Assembly (NCBI RefSeq): GCF_000733925.1
Contig: NZ_JPOO01000001.1
Coordinates: forward strand, 1,116,001-1,180,000
Reading direction: 5' to 3'
From: Arenibacter algicola
GTDB taxonomy: Bacteria > Bacteroidota > Bacteroidia > Flavobacteriales > Flavobacteriaceae
Length of the DNA stretch: 64,000 nucleotides
Shown: piece after piece, positions 17,195-24,897 of the stretch
Layout of the letters: each line of letters starts with the position of its first letter
Numbering within the stretch: position 1 is the stretch's first letter
Program-made: the position numbers and the translations under genes
The notes under the pieces: generated by a model
The model's input: the letters and a program-made list of their open reading frames with translations, nothing else
What the model was told of the DNA's origin: nothing
The model's database searches: none

Positions 17195-17304
17195 TATTTT
17201 TGCAGTAAATATGTATATAGTAATATTTGCATGTTTGGTATTACTTCCCTTCAGAATGAAGTAATCTTTTACAAAAGGATGGGTGTGCGCCCGTCCTTTT
17301 TTTT
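17195..17304 (+). ncRNA. Candidate antisense small RNA opposite the susC leader
   Basis: On the plus strand, TATTTTTG (17195-17202) matches the TAnnTTTG -7 consensus, though no TTG lies at the ideal 19-21 bp upstream. An RNA starting near 17209 would hold a hairpin ATTACTTC (17240-17247) / GAAGTAAT (17258-17265). It would end at a strong terminator, with stem AAAAGGATGGG (17273-17283) / CCCGTCCTTTT (17290-17300, one G-T pair) and eight T (17297-17304). The T run is only on this strand. This gives an RNA of about 95 nt, fully antisense to the susC 5' leader. Antisense RNAs at susC homologues (DonS type) are known in Bacteroides. The alternative is a transcription attenuator or an unrelated terminator. 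Confidence 0.45.
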
Positions 17305-17370
17305 GTCAATTTCTAGGGTTTATTTTTAATCTTTTTTCTTTTAACATGGTTCTTGATTTTTTGAGTTATT

Positions 17371-17408
17371 TTGGTAAACCAAATTGGTTAACCAGTTTGG
17401 TTTACCAA
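17371..17408. promoter_or_regulatory. Predicted GntR operator, site B (three palindromes)
   Basis: Three copies, GGTAAACC (17373-17380), GGTTAACC (17386-17393) and GGTTTACC (17399-17406), are spaced exactly 13 bp apart, flanked by TTGG and CCAA. The site lies upstream of susC and downstream of the SDR stop, so it most likely controls susCD. Confidence 0.8.
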
Positions 17409-17520
17409 ATATATGTTATTTAATTGTTAATTAAAAATTTAATTGTAATTTTTGTTTGTTAAATTTTTGGAGGTGATAATTTAGGTGTGTATAAATTATC
17501 AATTTCGCATTGAAGCTATT

Positions 17521-18279
17521 TTATGAAAAGACAAGTCCGCCATTAATATCGATGTTTGCACCTGTAATAAATGATGTTTCGGATGAAGCCAAGCAGGCCA
17601 CTGCATTTGCAATTTCTTCTGCCGAGCCTTCTCGACGTAGTGGAGTCATTCCCGCTACTTTCTCCCGTACCTCATCTGTAGTAAAGGTATCGTGAAAGGT
17701 GGTGGCGATCATACCGGGACAAAGGGCATTTACGCGAATATTTTTTGGGCCTACCTCCTTGGCCAGACCTCGTGTAAAGGTCATTACGGCTCCTTTGGAG
17801 GTTGCATAGGCTATAGATCCTCCGCCCCCACCGTCCCGACCGGCTTGGGAGGCTATATTTATTATAGAGGCCCCCGATTTCATATAGGGCAGCACTGCTT
17901 GTGTTACAAGAAAAGTAGAATTAAGATTTAATTTTATCACTTTGTCAAAAAAAGCTTCGTCCATCTCCTCTAATGTCTTTCTGGCCACCAGGCCACCGGC
18001 GTTGTTTACCAAAACGTCTATAGTTCCTCCATAGTTGCCAATGGTTTCTTTTATAAGTTTGTCTACTTCAGATTTCTTGGTCACATCCGCCTTGACAATT
18101 ATTGCTTCGCCACCGGCCAATTTAATTGCGTTAAGAGTTTCTTGGGCATTTGCCTCGTTACTGTAGTAATTTACTACAACCTTGGCGCCTTCCTTGGCCA
18201 ATTTAATGGAAATGGCTTTTCCAATATCTCTGGTTCCACCTGTAACAATGGCTATTTTTCCTTTTAAATTCATATGCAT
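17521..18279 (-). CDS. Short-chain dehydrogenase/reductase, likely DEH reductase (copy 2)
   Basis: This 252-residue classical SDR (250 if ATG 18273 is the start) has the cofactor loop 'TGGTRDIG', in which Asp replaces the usual Gly before IG. It also has 'NNAGGL' and the catalytic residues Ser144, Tyr158 and Lys162 ('YATSK'), followed by 'RVNALCPGMI'. It resembles the FabG/glucose-dehydrogenase-type reductases that turn DEH into 2-keto-3-deoxygluconate in alginate metabolism. It is the third gene of a minus-strand set PL7 lyase, KdgF, SDR with gaps of 69 and 44 bp, so the substrate assignment is stronger than for copy 1. Confidence 0.85.
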   Translation of the reverse strand: MHMNLKGKIAIVTGGTRDIGKAISIKLAKEGAKVVVNYYSNEANAQETLNAIKLAGGEAIIVKADVTKKSEVDKLIKETIGNYGGTIDVLVNNAGGLVARKTLEEMDEAFFDKVIKLNLNSTFLVTQAVLPYMKSGASIINIASQAGRDGGGGGSIAYATSKGAVMTFTRGLAKEVGPKNIRVNALCPGMIATTFHDTFTTDEVREKVAGMTPLRREGSAEEIANAVACLASSETSFITGANIDINGGLVFS

Positions 18280-18323
18280 ATTGTTTATGACATTAAGTCT
18301 TCCCCAAAAGGGATTTATTTCTA

Positions 18324-18701
18324 TTATGATTGTTTATCTCCGAAATAAGATACTCCACCACCACTTAAGAAATCTTCCCGTACTGGACTAAATGTGTCAA
18401 TTAGTATCCCTTCTTCCAAACAAACTGCACTATGCAATAGATTGGGTTCAATATAAACTCCATCTCCTGCTTCTACAATTTTCTTTTCTCCATCAATTTC
18501 AAATTCAAATTTACCTGAAGCGCAATAGGTAGCTTGCGTGTGAAAATGTTGATGTGGGGAACCTAATGCTCCTTTCTCAAATTTCACTTTTACCATCATG
18601 ATTTGGTTATCGTACCCTAAAAACTGCCTTGATACTCCTCCTCCAAGTTCTTCCCATTCCATTTCTTTTGAGGTGATGTACTTTTCACTAAATCGTTTCA
18701 T
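18324..18701 (-). CDS. kdgF: KdgF-type cupin, unsaturated uronate linearisation
   Basis: This 125-residue single-domain cupin fits the KdgF family, which converts 4,5-unsaturated monouronates from pectin or alginate lyases to the linear keto-acid (DKI or DEH). The metal site is visible as 'PHQHFHTQ' plus the later His in 'NLLHSAV'. The family tail 'DTFSPVREDFL' carries the Asp and Phe near the active site. It sits between the PL7 lyase gene and an SDR, exactly the steps before and after it in the pathway. It is cytosolic, with no signal peptide. Confidence 0.88.
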   Translation of the reverse strand: MKRFSEKYITSKEMEWEELGGGVSRQFLGYDNQIMMVKVKFEKGALGSPHQHFHTQATYCASGKFEFEIDGEKKIVEAGDGVYIEPNLLHSAVCLEEGILIDTFSPVREDFLSGGGVSYFGDKQS

Positions 18702-18770
18702 TTTTTTTATTTTAATTAGTCCTTACTCTTTTTTAATAACGATCAACTCTTTTATATGAATCAAATCGAT

Positions 18771-20825
18771 TTACTTTGGGGGTGTGCCCTGACCAACGGT
18801 TGCTTCCCTAAACCATACTTCCGTATAACATCCGTTTTCGTATTGTTTCGCGATATCACCTCCGTAGGTTTCCGCACCTGAAAACCAAACCATGTTGGTT
18901 TCTGGACTTTTTCCATTGGTCTGGTTATATGCGCCTTGTTTAAAATAATTCAATTCTCCACTATAGGCAGTGGCACGTTCAATGGCGTCTTGCCCTATGG
19001 GGGCGAATAATTGCTTCATCTGTTCTGGGAAGTCCGACTTTTTTACATATTCTGATGAAATCAGATTTTTGGTAAATGTTTTGGTTTCGTGATTTTCACT
19101 TTTGAAGGTTAGATACATGATTCCCTTATAAACATTTACTTCATAACTAAATTCTTCACCTAATTCAATGCCATTTTTAGGTTCAGCAGGAAAGTCGTTC
19201 TTACCTTTCCCAATGACGGACATATCGTACCCCCATACGGCATAGGAATGTTCCCACCGGCCTGAATTATCATCACCTACTGGATTGATTTCATAATTCC
19301 AAAAAACGGAACCCTTGGTGTGACCAGGAAATTTCTTGTAGAATATTTTAAGAGGTTCATTTTCATGTCCTTCACCACTGTGAATTTGTCCCACAACAGT
19401 GGAATAAGATGCAGCTACTCTGGCGTCGCCAGAAATGGAGACCTGCATTACCTTGCAGGTGCCTTTTAGTTTGCCACCTTCTTCAGGAAGCCATTCTCTT
19501 TTTTCGTGTAGCTCGGTTCTTGTATTACTGGAGTTTTTAGAAGTGACACCAGAATTAGGAGTTTTGTAGACTATCCAACGCCTTGTACCGTCTATTACAG
19601 TGTAGAAATAATCTTTGTGTTCGAACTGCGTGATATCTTCCACCTCCTTACCGTCACCCAGCAATATTTTAAATTTATCCATAAATGGAATCACCTCATT
19701 GGGATAGACCGTTTTAGTACTTAGGCCATCATTTGCTTCGAAATAACCTGTATTTGAAATGGCATCATCGCTGATTGTAATATCTGCTGATTTAAACCAT
19801 ACCTCAGCGTAATTACCATCTGCATATTGTTTTTGTAAATCACCACCATGGGTTTCGGCACCAGAACACCAAACTTTATTGATTTTAGGGTCTTTTCCGT
19901 TGGTTTGATTGTACGTGCCCAATTTAAAAAATAGGCCCTCGCCGGTATACGCTTCTTTGCGCTCGAGGCCATCCTGCCCAATGGGTACAAATAATTTCTT
20001 GGTTTGCTCTGGCATGTCCGAAAGATTTGCATATTCTGAGGAAATAAGATTTTTAGTGAATTTTTTGATCTCATGGCCTTCACTCGTGAATGTTAGATAC
20101 ATCATACCTTCCTTAATAACTACTTCATAAGTGAATTCTTCACCTAAAGCAATTCCGTCAACTGGTTCAGGTGGATAGGTGTTTTCATCATTACCGACAA
20201 CAGAAAAGTCATAGCCCCATATAGGATAGGAATAATCCCATCTTTTGGAATTATCATCACCTGCAGTATTTATTTCGTAATGCCAAAAGACAGAGCCTTT
20301 TTCATGCCCAGGAAATTTTTTATAAAAGATTTTAAGTGGTTCGTTTTCATGCCCATCTGCACTGTGAATCTGACCAACTACTACTGAATAAGTTGAAGCA
20401 ACGCTGGCATCGCCGGTAGTTGACACGTTCATTACCTTTAGGGTAGCTTTCATAGTAGCTTCTGTCATTGGTGTCCACTTCTTTAATTGGGCTAATTCTG
20501 TTCTTGTGTTGTTCGAGGTACCATGGGTATTTCCTGCATTTGGAGTTTTGAATACTACCCAATCCCCTTGATTATCACTCGCAGTATAAAAGAAATTCTT
20601 GTGCTCATAGTCAATAGCTTGGCCTACATTAGAGCCATCACCGAGGATCAAATTCCAATGTTGAAAAAATGGTATGATGTCGTTTGGAATACGACCTATA
20701 GCTGCGTTTTCAGTATCGTCTGTAGATTTTTGTTTTTTGTTCTCGGCACAGCCAACAAATAGCAAAATGGTACCTATCATGAATAAATAATGTACGGAAG
20801 CCGAATGGAATACTTTAAAGTTCAT
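18771..20825 (-). CDS. Lipoprotein with two tandem PL7 alginate lyase domains
   Basis: This is a 684-residue protein with a lipobox ('LLFVGCAEN', Cys26), so it is a surface or periplasm-facing lipoprotein. Two complete, similar PL7 (alginate lyase 2 superfamily) jelly-roll domains follow, about 50-358 and 372-682. Each keeps the family motifs: 'NTRTEL', 'VVGQIH' and 'YNQTNG' preceded by 'FFKLGT' or 'YFKQGA'. Arg, His, Tyr and Gln of the catalytic set are thus present twice. Both domains also end with a matching 'GGD..KQY..G.Y.EVWF' block. Natural PL7 enzymes usually have one catalytic domain. It heads the PL7-kdgF-SDR operon with operator site C upstream. Confidence 0.92.
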   Translation of the reverse strand: MNFKVFHSASVHYLFMIGTILLFVGCAENKKQKSTDDTENAAIGRIPNDIIPFFQHWNLILGDGSNVGQAIDYEHKNFFYTASDNQGDWVVFKTPNAGNTHGTSNNTRTELAQLKKWTPMTEATMKATLKVMNVSTTGDASVASTYSVVVGQIHSADGHENEPLKIFYKKFPGHEKGSVFWHYEINTAGDDNSKRWDYSYPIWGYDFSVVGNDENTYPPEPVDGIALGEEFTYEVVIKEGMMYLTFTSEGHEIKKFTKNLISSEYANLSDMPEQTKKLFVPIGQDGLERKEAYTGEGLFFKLGTYNQTNGKDPKINKVWCSGAETHGGDLQKQYADGNYAEVWFKSADITISDDAISNTGYFEANDGLSTKTVYPNEVIPFMDKFKILLGDGKEVEDITQFEHKDYFYTVIDGTRRWIVYKTPNSGVTSKNSSNTRTELHEKREWLPEEGGKLKGTCKVMQVSISGDARVAASYSTVVGQIHSGEGHENEPLKIFYKKFPGHTKGSVFWNYEINPVGDDNSGRWEHSYAVWGYDMSVIGKGKNDFPAEPKNGIELGEEFSYEVNVYKGIMYLTFKSENHETKTFTKNLISSEYVKKSDFPEQMKQLFAPIGQDAIERATAYSGELNYFKQGAYNQTNGKSPETNMVWFSGAETYGGDIAKQYENGCYTEVWFREATVGQGTPPK

Positions 20826-20965
20826 ATTATATGGGTTATGTTAACTATAAAAACCGTTTAAAGTCAAGTTTTTTGACTGTTTGGATAATTTCTTCACTAT
20901 GTAAACGAAACCTACCATCAAATGGTTTTACCTGCAATTTTACGATAGCGAAAGCCACGAAAAAA

Positions 20966-20973
20966 CAAAGCTA
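20966..20973 (-). promoter_or_regulatory. -7 element of the PL7 operon promoter
   Basis: On the minus strand TAGCTTTG matches TAnnTTTG. Its -33 region would fall at about 20990-21000, inside operator site C, so bound GntR would block RNA polymerase. The predicted leader is about 135 nt. Confidence 0.5.
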
Positions 20974-20989
20974 AAGTACATTTGTAAAA

Positions 20990-21014
20990 TTGGTTTACCA
21001 GATTGGTTTACCAA
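20990..21014. promoter_or_regulatory. Predicted GntR operator, site C (PL7 operon)
   Basis: Two GGTTTACC copies (20992-20999 and 21005-21012) lie 13 bp apart, flanked by TTGG and CCAA. The site overlaps the expected -33 region of the PL7 promoter. Confidence 0.8.
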
Positions 21015-21461
21015 AAATACACAAATTTATGGTACCACCAAATATTTAACATTAAATAGACCTATTTTATTCTTAATTAATAATATTCTATCCGTGAAAT
21101 TAGTAATTCGGCAAATGTGAATTTTGCTCTGAGCGCAGATACTATAGGGGGCAACCAAAAAAGAATTTGGGATTAAGAGGTTCTTTATTCCAAAATACCG
21201 CTAAATAAGAGACCTTATAAGGTCCAATCAAATCGAAAACCCTGGTATTACATCACTTGGATAAATTGTGGCTTTTGAATCTTGATTACTAGACTTCTTA
21301 GCTGTATTAAGACAGCTATTTAATACTTTTATAAGAGCTGATACTAATAATTTTACAATTATGGCGGCCATTTTAATTTGTTTTTATTATTGTTTAATTC
21401 TTTTCAAGTTGAAATATTGGGGATAATGTTTGCTAAGGTGGCTTTTAATAGGGCGATTGCA

Positions 21462-23771
21462 CTAGTAAAGTAATTTCATTTCTAAATTCTCTTCAACCCG
21501 AATTTCCCCCGAATTGTTGATTTGGTTATCCGAATGCGAATTGTTTTTTGCTCCCCAAAGTAAGGCCACCAGTTTTACGGTGTTGTTGTTAAAGGTATTA
21601 TTGGAAATATCAACATTTACAATGCCGTGGGAGTTGATCAGAATTCCATTTTTTTCTTCTGATCCACAATTCGTGAAGGTGCTATTTGTAACCAGAAGAT
21701 TTCCGCCAATGGTGGATTCGTCGTAACCCCCGCGATAGTAGTCGATTACATTACTTTTTACATTGTTGAACTTACAACTGTTTATCGTTAGATATTCAGT
21801 GTTATAATCTCCTAGATCATTAGTTTCTTCAGATAGTTCCAAACCATTTTCGCAGTTTGATATTGAAGTGTTTTCAAAAGTGATACGTTCTGCAAAGGAC
21901 TCCTTATAGACCTTTAGTACATAATTAAAGTCACTGATATCGCAATCGGAAACCGTTAATCCAAAATGTGTAAACATATTTTCTTTTAAACTGGCAAAAG
22001 TATATTGGGAATTATTTCCTTTTAATGTTACATTTTTTAGGTTTAAAAAGCCTTTAGGTTGAAGTTGGAATAAGGGTGAATTCTCTGCTCCCGAATAATT
22101 TAGGGTAACTTTTGATTTATCGGAGGATTGAATAGTTAACTTTTTGTTGATTATCAAGGACTGCGGGATGTCATAATTTCCTGCTTCCAGCGAAATGATA
22201 TCGCCATTTTCCGCCTCATTGATTTTAAATTGAAGATTTTCTGCTGTGGCAACAACTACTGTTTTAGGTTCCTTTTCTTCTGTTTCAGATGAATACCAAC
22301 TTGGACCATATTTGGATCTGTCCAAAATATTGGGGTCTTTAAAATCCGTATTTGTGAAAGCTCCTATAGAATTGTTTTCAGCTCTGGAATTGCTGACCAA
22401 ATCTTTGGATATATGTTCAAATTCGAATCCTTGGTAGGGTTCAATAGCTATCTTGGAGGAAGGGATCAGGATGTTTTCTCCAATTTCTTTAATGTCAAAA
22501 TTTACAGCCTTCAATCCATCATAAGGTTTGAAATCCACAGCTTGATTATTTATTGCGTTGCTTTTAAAGGTCACTCCATCAGCCTTATCGTGTTCAACAA
22601 TTGGCAAAGCATCACCCTTTTCATTATAAATTACGTTGTTTGCAACAATGGTCCTTATTGGTCTGGCCGAGCGAATTTCAGAGGAAGGAAGAACATCTTC
22701 CTGACTTAAATTTTGACCAACTCCGAATTGCCAGGGGGAATCACAATTGATGTAGGTATTGTATGCCACCACAACATCTGTAACCTGATTGTATCTGTTT
22801 AGGGGTGATTTTGGAATTCCGTTCATCACGGCCAAGGCACTTCTAAAATTCTTTCCTTTTATATTGTAGAAGTAATTGTTGGTTACCCAATGCCCTGTGT
22901 TGATTATTCTGATCCCCCCTATGTTTTCGTTCTTACCATCGCCAATGAAGTAATTGCCATCAATAGTGCAGTAATTGCCATGTCTTGTTACCAAAGAACC
23001 TTCGCTTTTATAAAAGACATTATTTCTGAACTCGTTGAAGTTAGTTTTGCTGGAAATAATTTCTACTTCACCGTTGCACTCTTCAAATAAGTTATTGGCA
23101 ACCCTTGTATAACTTGGAGACATGGAAGAAAAGCTGTTGCCAATTTGAATGGTCTCGCCACTGGCACCTCCCTTAGGGGGTCTTGGCCCAAAATGGTTGT
23201 TAATGATTTGATGGTAATTATTTATGCTCTCATTGCCTTCCAAGTCTACCCTTATAGTTGGTCCACGATTTGTTTTTCCAGCAATATAACTGTTGCTCAA
23301 AGTATTGTGTCTTCCCCAGAATTGAACCCATAGATCAGTGTCATCTCGATGCATTTTGTTAAAATCCTCAATAACGCAATTGGTAATGGTGCAGTGATTT
23401 GCTACGGTATTCTCATCTATTCTAAATTCCAATACAGCTTCACTGCGCGAATAACCATTTCTAAAGTGCAGACCATCCACCACTAAGTATTCCCCTCCAA
23501 ATTTTAGATCGGATACGCCTTCAATAAAAACTTTTCCAGGGGTTTCGGCCTTAATTGTAATTGGCTTGTCTTCCGTGCCTTCGCCTATAAATCTAATTTG
23601 GATATCCTTCCATATACCATTGGCCATCACAATGTTATCACCAGCTTGTACATTTTTTATGGCTTCTTGCAATTCTTCAGGAGTGCCTACTGTTTTGGTA
23701 TTGAGATTGGTCTTTTCCCCACAAGCGCCGATAATAAACAAAAAGCAAAGTAATGTTACTAGTCTTGTCAT
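21462..23771 (-). CDS. PL6-family alginate lyase (two beta-helix domains), lipoprotein
   Basis: This is a 769-residue protein with lipobox 'FIIGAC' (Cys17). The N-terminal two-thirds (about 25-470) is a right-handed parallel beta-helix of the PL6/chondroitinase B type, with 'GEVEIISSKTNFNEFRNN' and 'SLVTRHGN', the segments holding the catalytic Lys and Arg and the calcium-binding acid residues. A second beta-helix (about 510-769, 'GDIISLEAGNYDIPQSLIINKK') follows, as in the two-domain enzyme AlyGC. Length fits that architecture. It cleaves alginate, with a preference for G-rich or MG blocks in this family. It is transcribed away from the isomerase gene, with operator site D in the shared region. 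Confidence 0.9.
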   Translation of the reverse strand: MTRLVTLLCFLFIIGACGEKTNLNTKTVGTPEELQEAIKNVQAGDNIVMANGIWKDIQIRFIGEGTEDKPITIKAETPGKVFIEGVSDLKFGGEYLVVDGLHFRNGYSRSEAVLEFRIDENTVANHCTITNCVIEDFNKMHRDDTDLWVQFWGRHNTLSNSYIAGKTNRGPTIRVDLEGNESINNYHQIINNHFGPRPPKGGASGETIQIGNSFSSMSPSYTRVANNLFEECNGEVEIISSKTNFNEFRNNVFYKSEGSLVTRHGNYCTIDGNYFIGDGKNENIGGIRIINTGHWVTNNYFYNIKGKNFRSALAVMNGIPKSPLNRYNQVTDVVVAYNTYINCDSPWQFGVGQNLSQEDVLPSSEIRSARPIRTIVANNVIYNEKGDALPIVEHDKADGVTFKSNAINNQAVDFKPYDGLKAVNFDIKEIGENILIPSSKIAIEPYQGFEFEHISKDLVSNSRAENNSIGAFTNTDFKDPNILDRSKYGPSWYSSETEEKEPKTVVVATAENLQFKINEAENGDIISLEAGNYDIPQSLIINKKLTIQSSDKSKVTLNYSGAENSPLFQLQPKGFLNLKNVTLKGNNSQYTFASLKENMFTHFGLTVSDCDISDFNYVLKVYKESFAERITFENTSISNCENGLELSEETNDLGDYNTEYLTINSCKFNNVKSNVIDYYRGGYDESTIGGNLLVTNSTFTNCGSEEKNGILINSHGIVNVDISNNTFNNNTVKLVALLWGAKNNSHSDNQINNSGEIRVEENLEMKLLY

Positions 23772-23807
23772 AATTAATGAATTTTATGTAGCACTTATAA
23801 TTAATAA

Positions 23808-23832
23808 TTGGTTAACCAGATTGGTTAACCAA
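23808..23832. promoter_or_regulatory. Predicted GntR operator, site D (PL6 / isomerase divergent region)
   Basis: Two GGTTAACC copies (23810-23817 and 23823-23830) are 13 bp apart with TTGG/CCAA flanks. It is 37 bp upstream of the PL6 start and overlaps the -33 region of the plus-strand promoter, so it could control both genes. Confidence 0.8.
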
Positions 23833-23847
23833 AAATACGTATATTTG
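23821..23847 (+). promoter_or_regulatory. Promoter for the isomerase gene
   Basis: TATATTTG (23840-23847) is a perfect TAnnTTTG match. A TTG (23821-23823) lies 16 bp upstream, inside operator D; the spacing is shorter than the usual 19-20. It precedes ATG 23907 by about 60 bp. Confidence 0.5.
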
Positions 23848-23906
23848 TTGGACTAGCAAATTTTTAACATAAAAACTGTGTAATAATCTATAAAGCAACC
23901 TGTAAA

Positions 23907-24872
23907 ATGAAGAAAAGGACAATTTATGAAAGAAGAGATTTTGTTAAACTTGCAGCAATGGCTGGTGCTGCCATACCATTGATGGGATTTGATGAATCCA
24001 TTTTTAAACCTATTTCCAAATCGAGCGGGAATCTGGAAGTGCATTTATTTTCCAAACATCTGCAATTTCTAGATTACAATGGGATGTCCGAAGCTGCCGC
24101 AGAAATAGGTTTTGATGGATTGGATTTGACGGTAAGGCCAGAGGGGCATGTATTGCCAGATCGCGTATCTGAGGATTTGCCCAAGGCGGTCGAAGCCATG
24201 AAAAAATATGGTCTAAACCCTAGACTGATGACCACCAACGTAATTGATGTTGATAACGAGGAACATAGATCCGTACTGGAAACGGCCAGCAAAAGTGGGT
24301 TTTCCCATTATCGTACAGCGTGGCTTAGCTATCCCGAGAATAGGGCGATTACTGAAAGTCAGGCAATCTATGGCCAACAGTTGAAAAATTTGGAGGTTCT
24401 AAATACGCAGTTGGGTCTTATTGGCTGCTATCAAAATCATGCCGGTAATCATGTAGGGGCGCCCATTTGGGATTTGCCACCTATTCTTCAGGCCACCAAA
24501 AACACAAATATTGGTTGCCAATATGATATAAGACATGCCGTAGTGGAAGGGGGCAGTTGCTGGGAACTGGGATTGCGACTAATTAGACCCTTTATCAAAT
24601 CCATCGTAACAAAAGATTTTAAATGGGGAACCGTGAATGGCCAATGGAAACCAATCAATACTCCGTTAGGGGAGGGGATGGTAGATTTTGACCGCTACTT
24701 TTCCTTGCTTAAAAAATACAACATAAACGTGCCGGTATCCCTGCACTTGGAGTATGGGCTGGGCGGTGCAGAACACGGGGCGACAAAGATTAGCATAGAC
24801 AAAAAAGAAGTCTTTGCACAAATGAAAAAGGATCTAGCCTTCCTCAAGGAAGCTTGGCAAAAAGCGGAATAA
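23907..24872 (+). CDS. Tat-exported sugar-phosphate isomerase/epimerase-like TIM-barrel protein
   Basis: This 321-residue protein begins with a twin-arginine type leader, 'ERRDFVKLAAMAGAAIPLMGF', read as RR followed by a hydrophobic core, so it is predicted to be exported folded across the inner membrane. The rest matches the xylose isomerase-like TIM barrel superfamily, with 'IGFDGLDLTVRP', 'GCYQNHAGNHVG', 'CQYDIRHAVVEGG', 'KDFKW' and 'LHLEYGLGGAE', where Glu, Asp and His residues would bind metal. Substrate is unknown. It is 25 bp upstream of an RraA-like gene and shares an operator region with the PL6 lyase, linking it to uronate metabolism by inference only. Confidence 0.8.
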   Translation: MKKRTIYERRDFVKLAAMAGAAIPLMGFDESIFKPISKSSGNLEVHLFSKHLQFLDYNGMSEAAAEIGFDGLDLTVRPEGHVLPDRVSEDLPKAVEAMKKYGLNPRLMTTNVIDVDNEEHRSVLETASKSGFSHYRTAWLSYPENRAITESQAIYGQQLKNLEVLNTQLGLIGCYQNHAGNHVGAPIWDLPPILQATKNTNIGCQYDIRHAVVEGGSCWELGLRLIRPFIKSIVTKDFKWGTVNGQWKPINTPLGEGMVDFDRYFSLLKKYNINVPVSLHLEYGLGGAEHGATKISIDKKEVFAQMKKDLAFLKEAWQKAE

Positions 24873-24897
24873 ATAGGGAAAACCAAAGTATAATAAT

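Larger units (their letters stand above)
17060..17520. other. 461-bp intergenic region between susC and the second SDR gene
   Basis: It contains, in order on the minus strand, operator site B, an AT-rich stretch, the strong hairpin 17300-17273, a second hairpin 17265-17240, the CRP-type palindrome 17140-17121 and a small hairpin 17111-17095. There is no protein-coding gene. It is an unusually structured leader for susC. Confidence 0.7.
20826..21461. other. 636-bp intergenic region between PL7 and PL6 genes
   Basis: The PL7 promoter and operator C fill the part nearest to 20826. From about 21060 to 21461 I see no gene, no clear terminator for PL6 and no obvious insertion-sequence remnant. It is a large gap for a locus otherwise so compact, and may hold a leftover of rearrangement. 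Confidence 0.5.

Noticed and set aside
21361..21426. 21-codon hydrophobic ORF on the plus strand (MAAILICFYYC...)
   Set aside because: Could be a tiny membrane peptide but has no clear promoter and is in an AT-rich gap where such frames occur by chance.
20826..21461. Insertion-sequence remnant in the large gap between lyase genes
   Set aside because: No terminal inverted repeats, target duplications or transposase fragments could be seen.
21462..23771. Chondroitinase B rather than alginate lyase
   Set aside because: Chondroitinase B is itself in family PL6, but the two-beta-helix size and the neighbouring PL7, KdgF and KDPG aldolase genes favour alginate.
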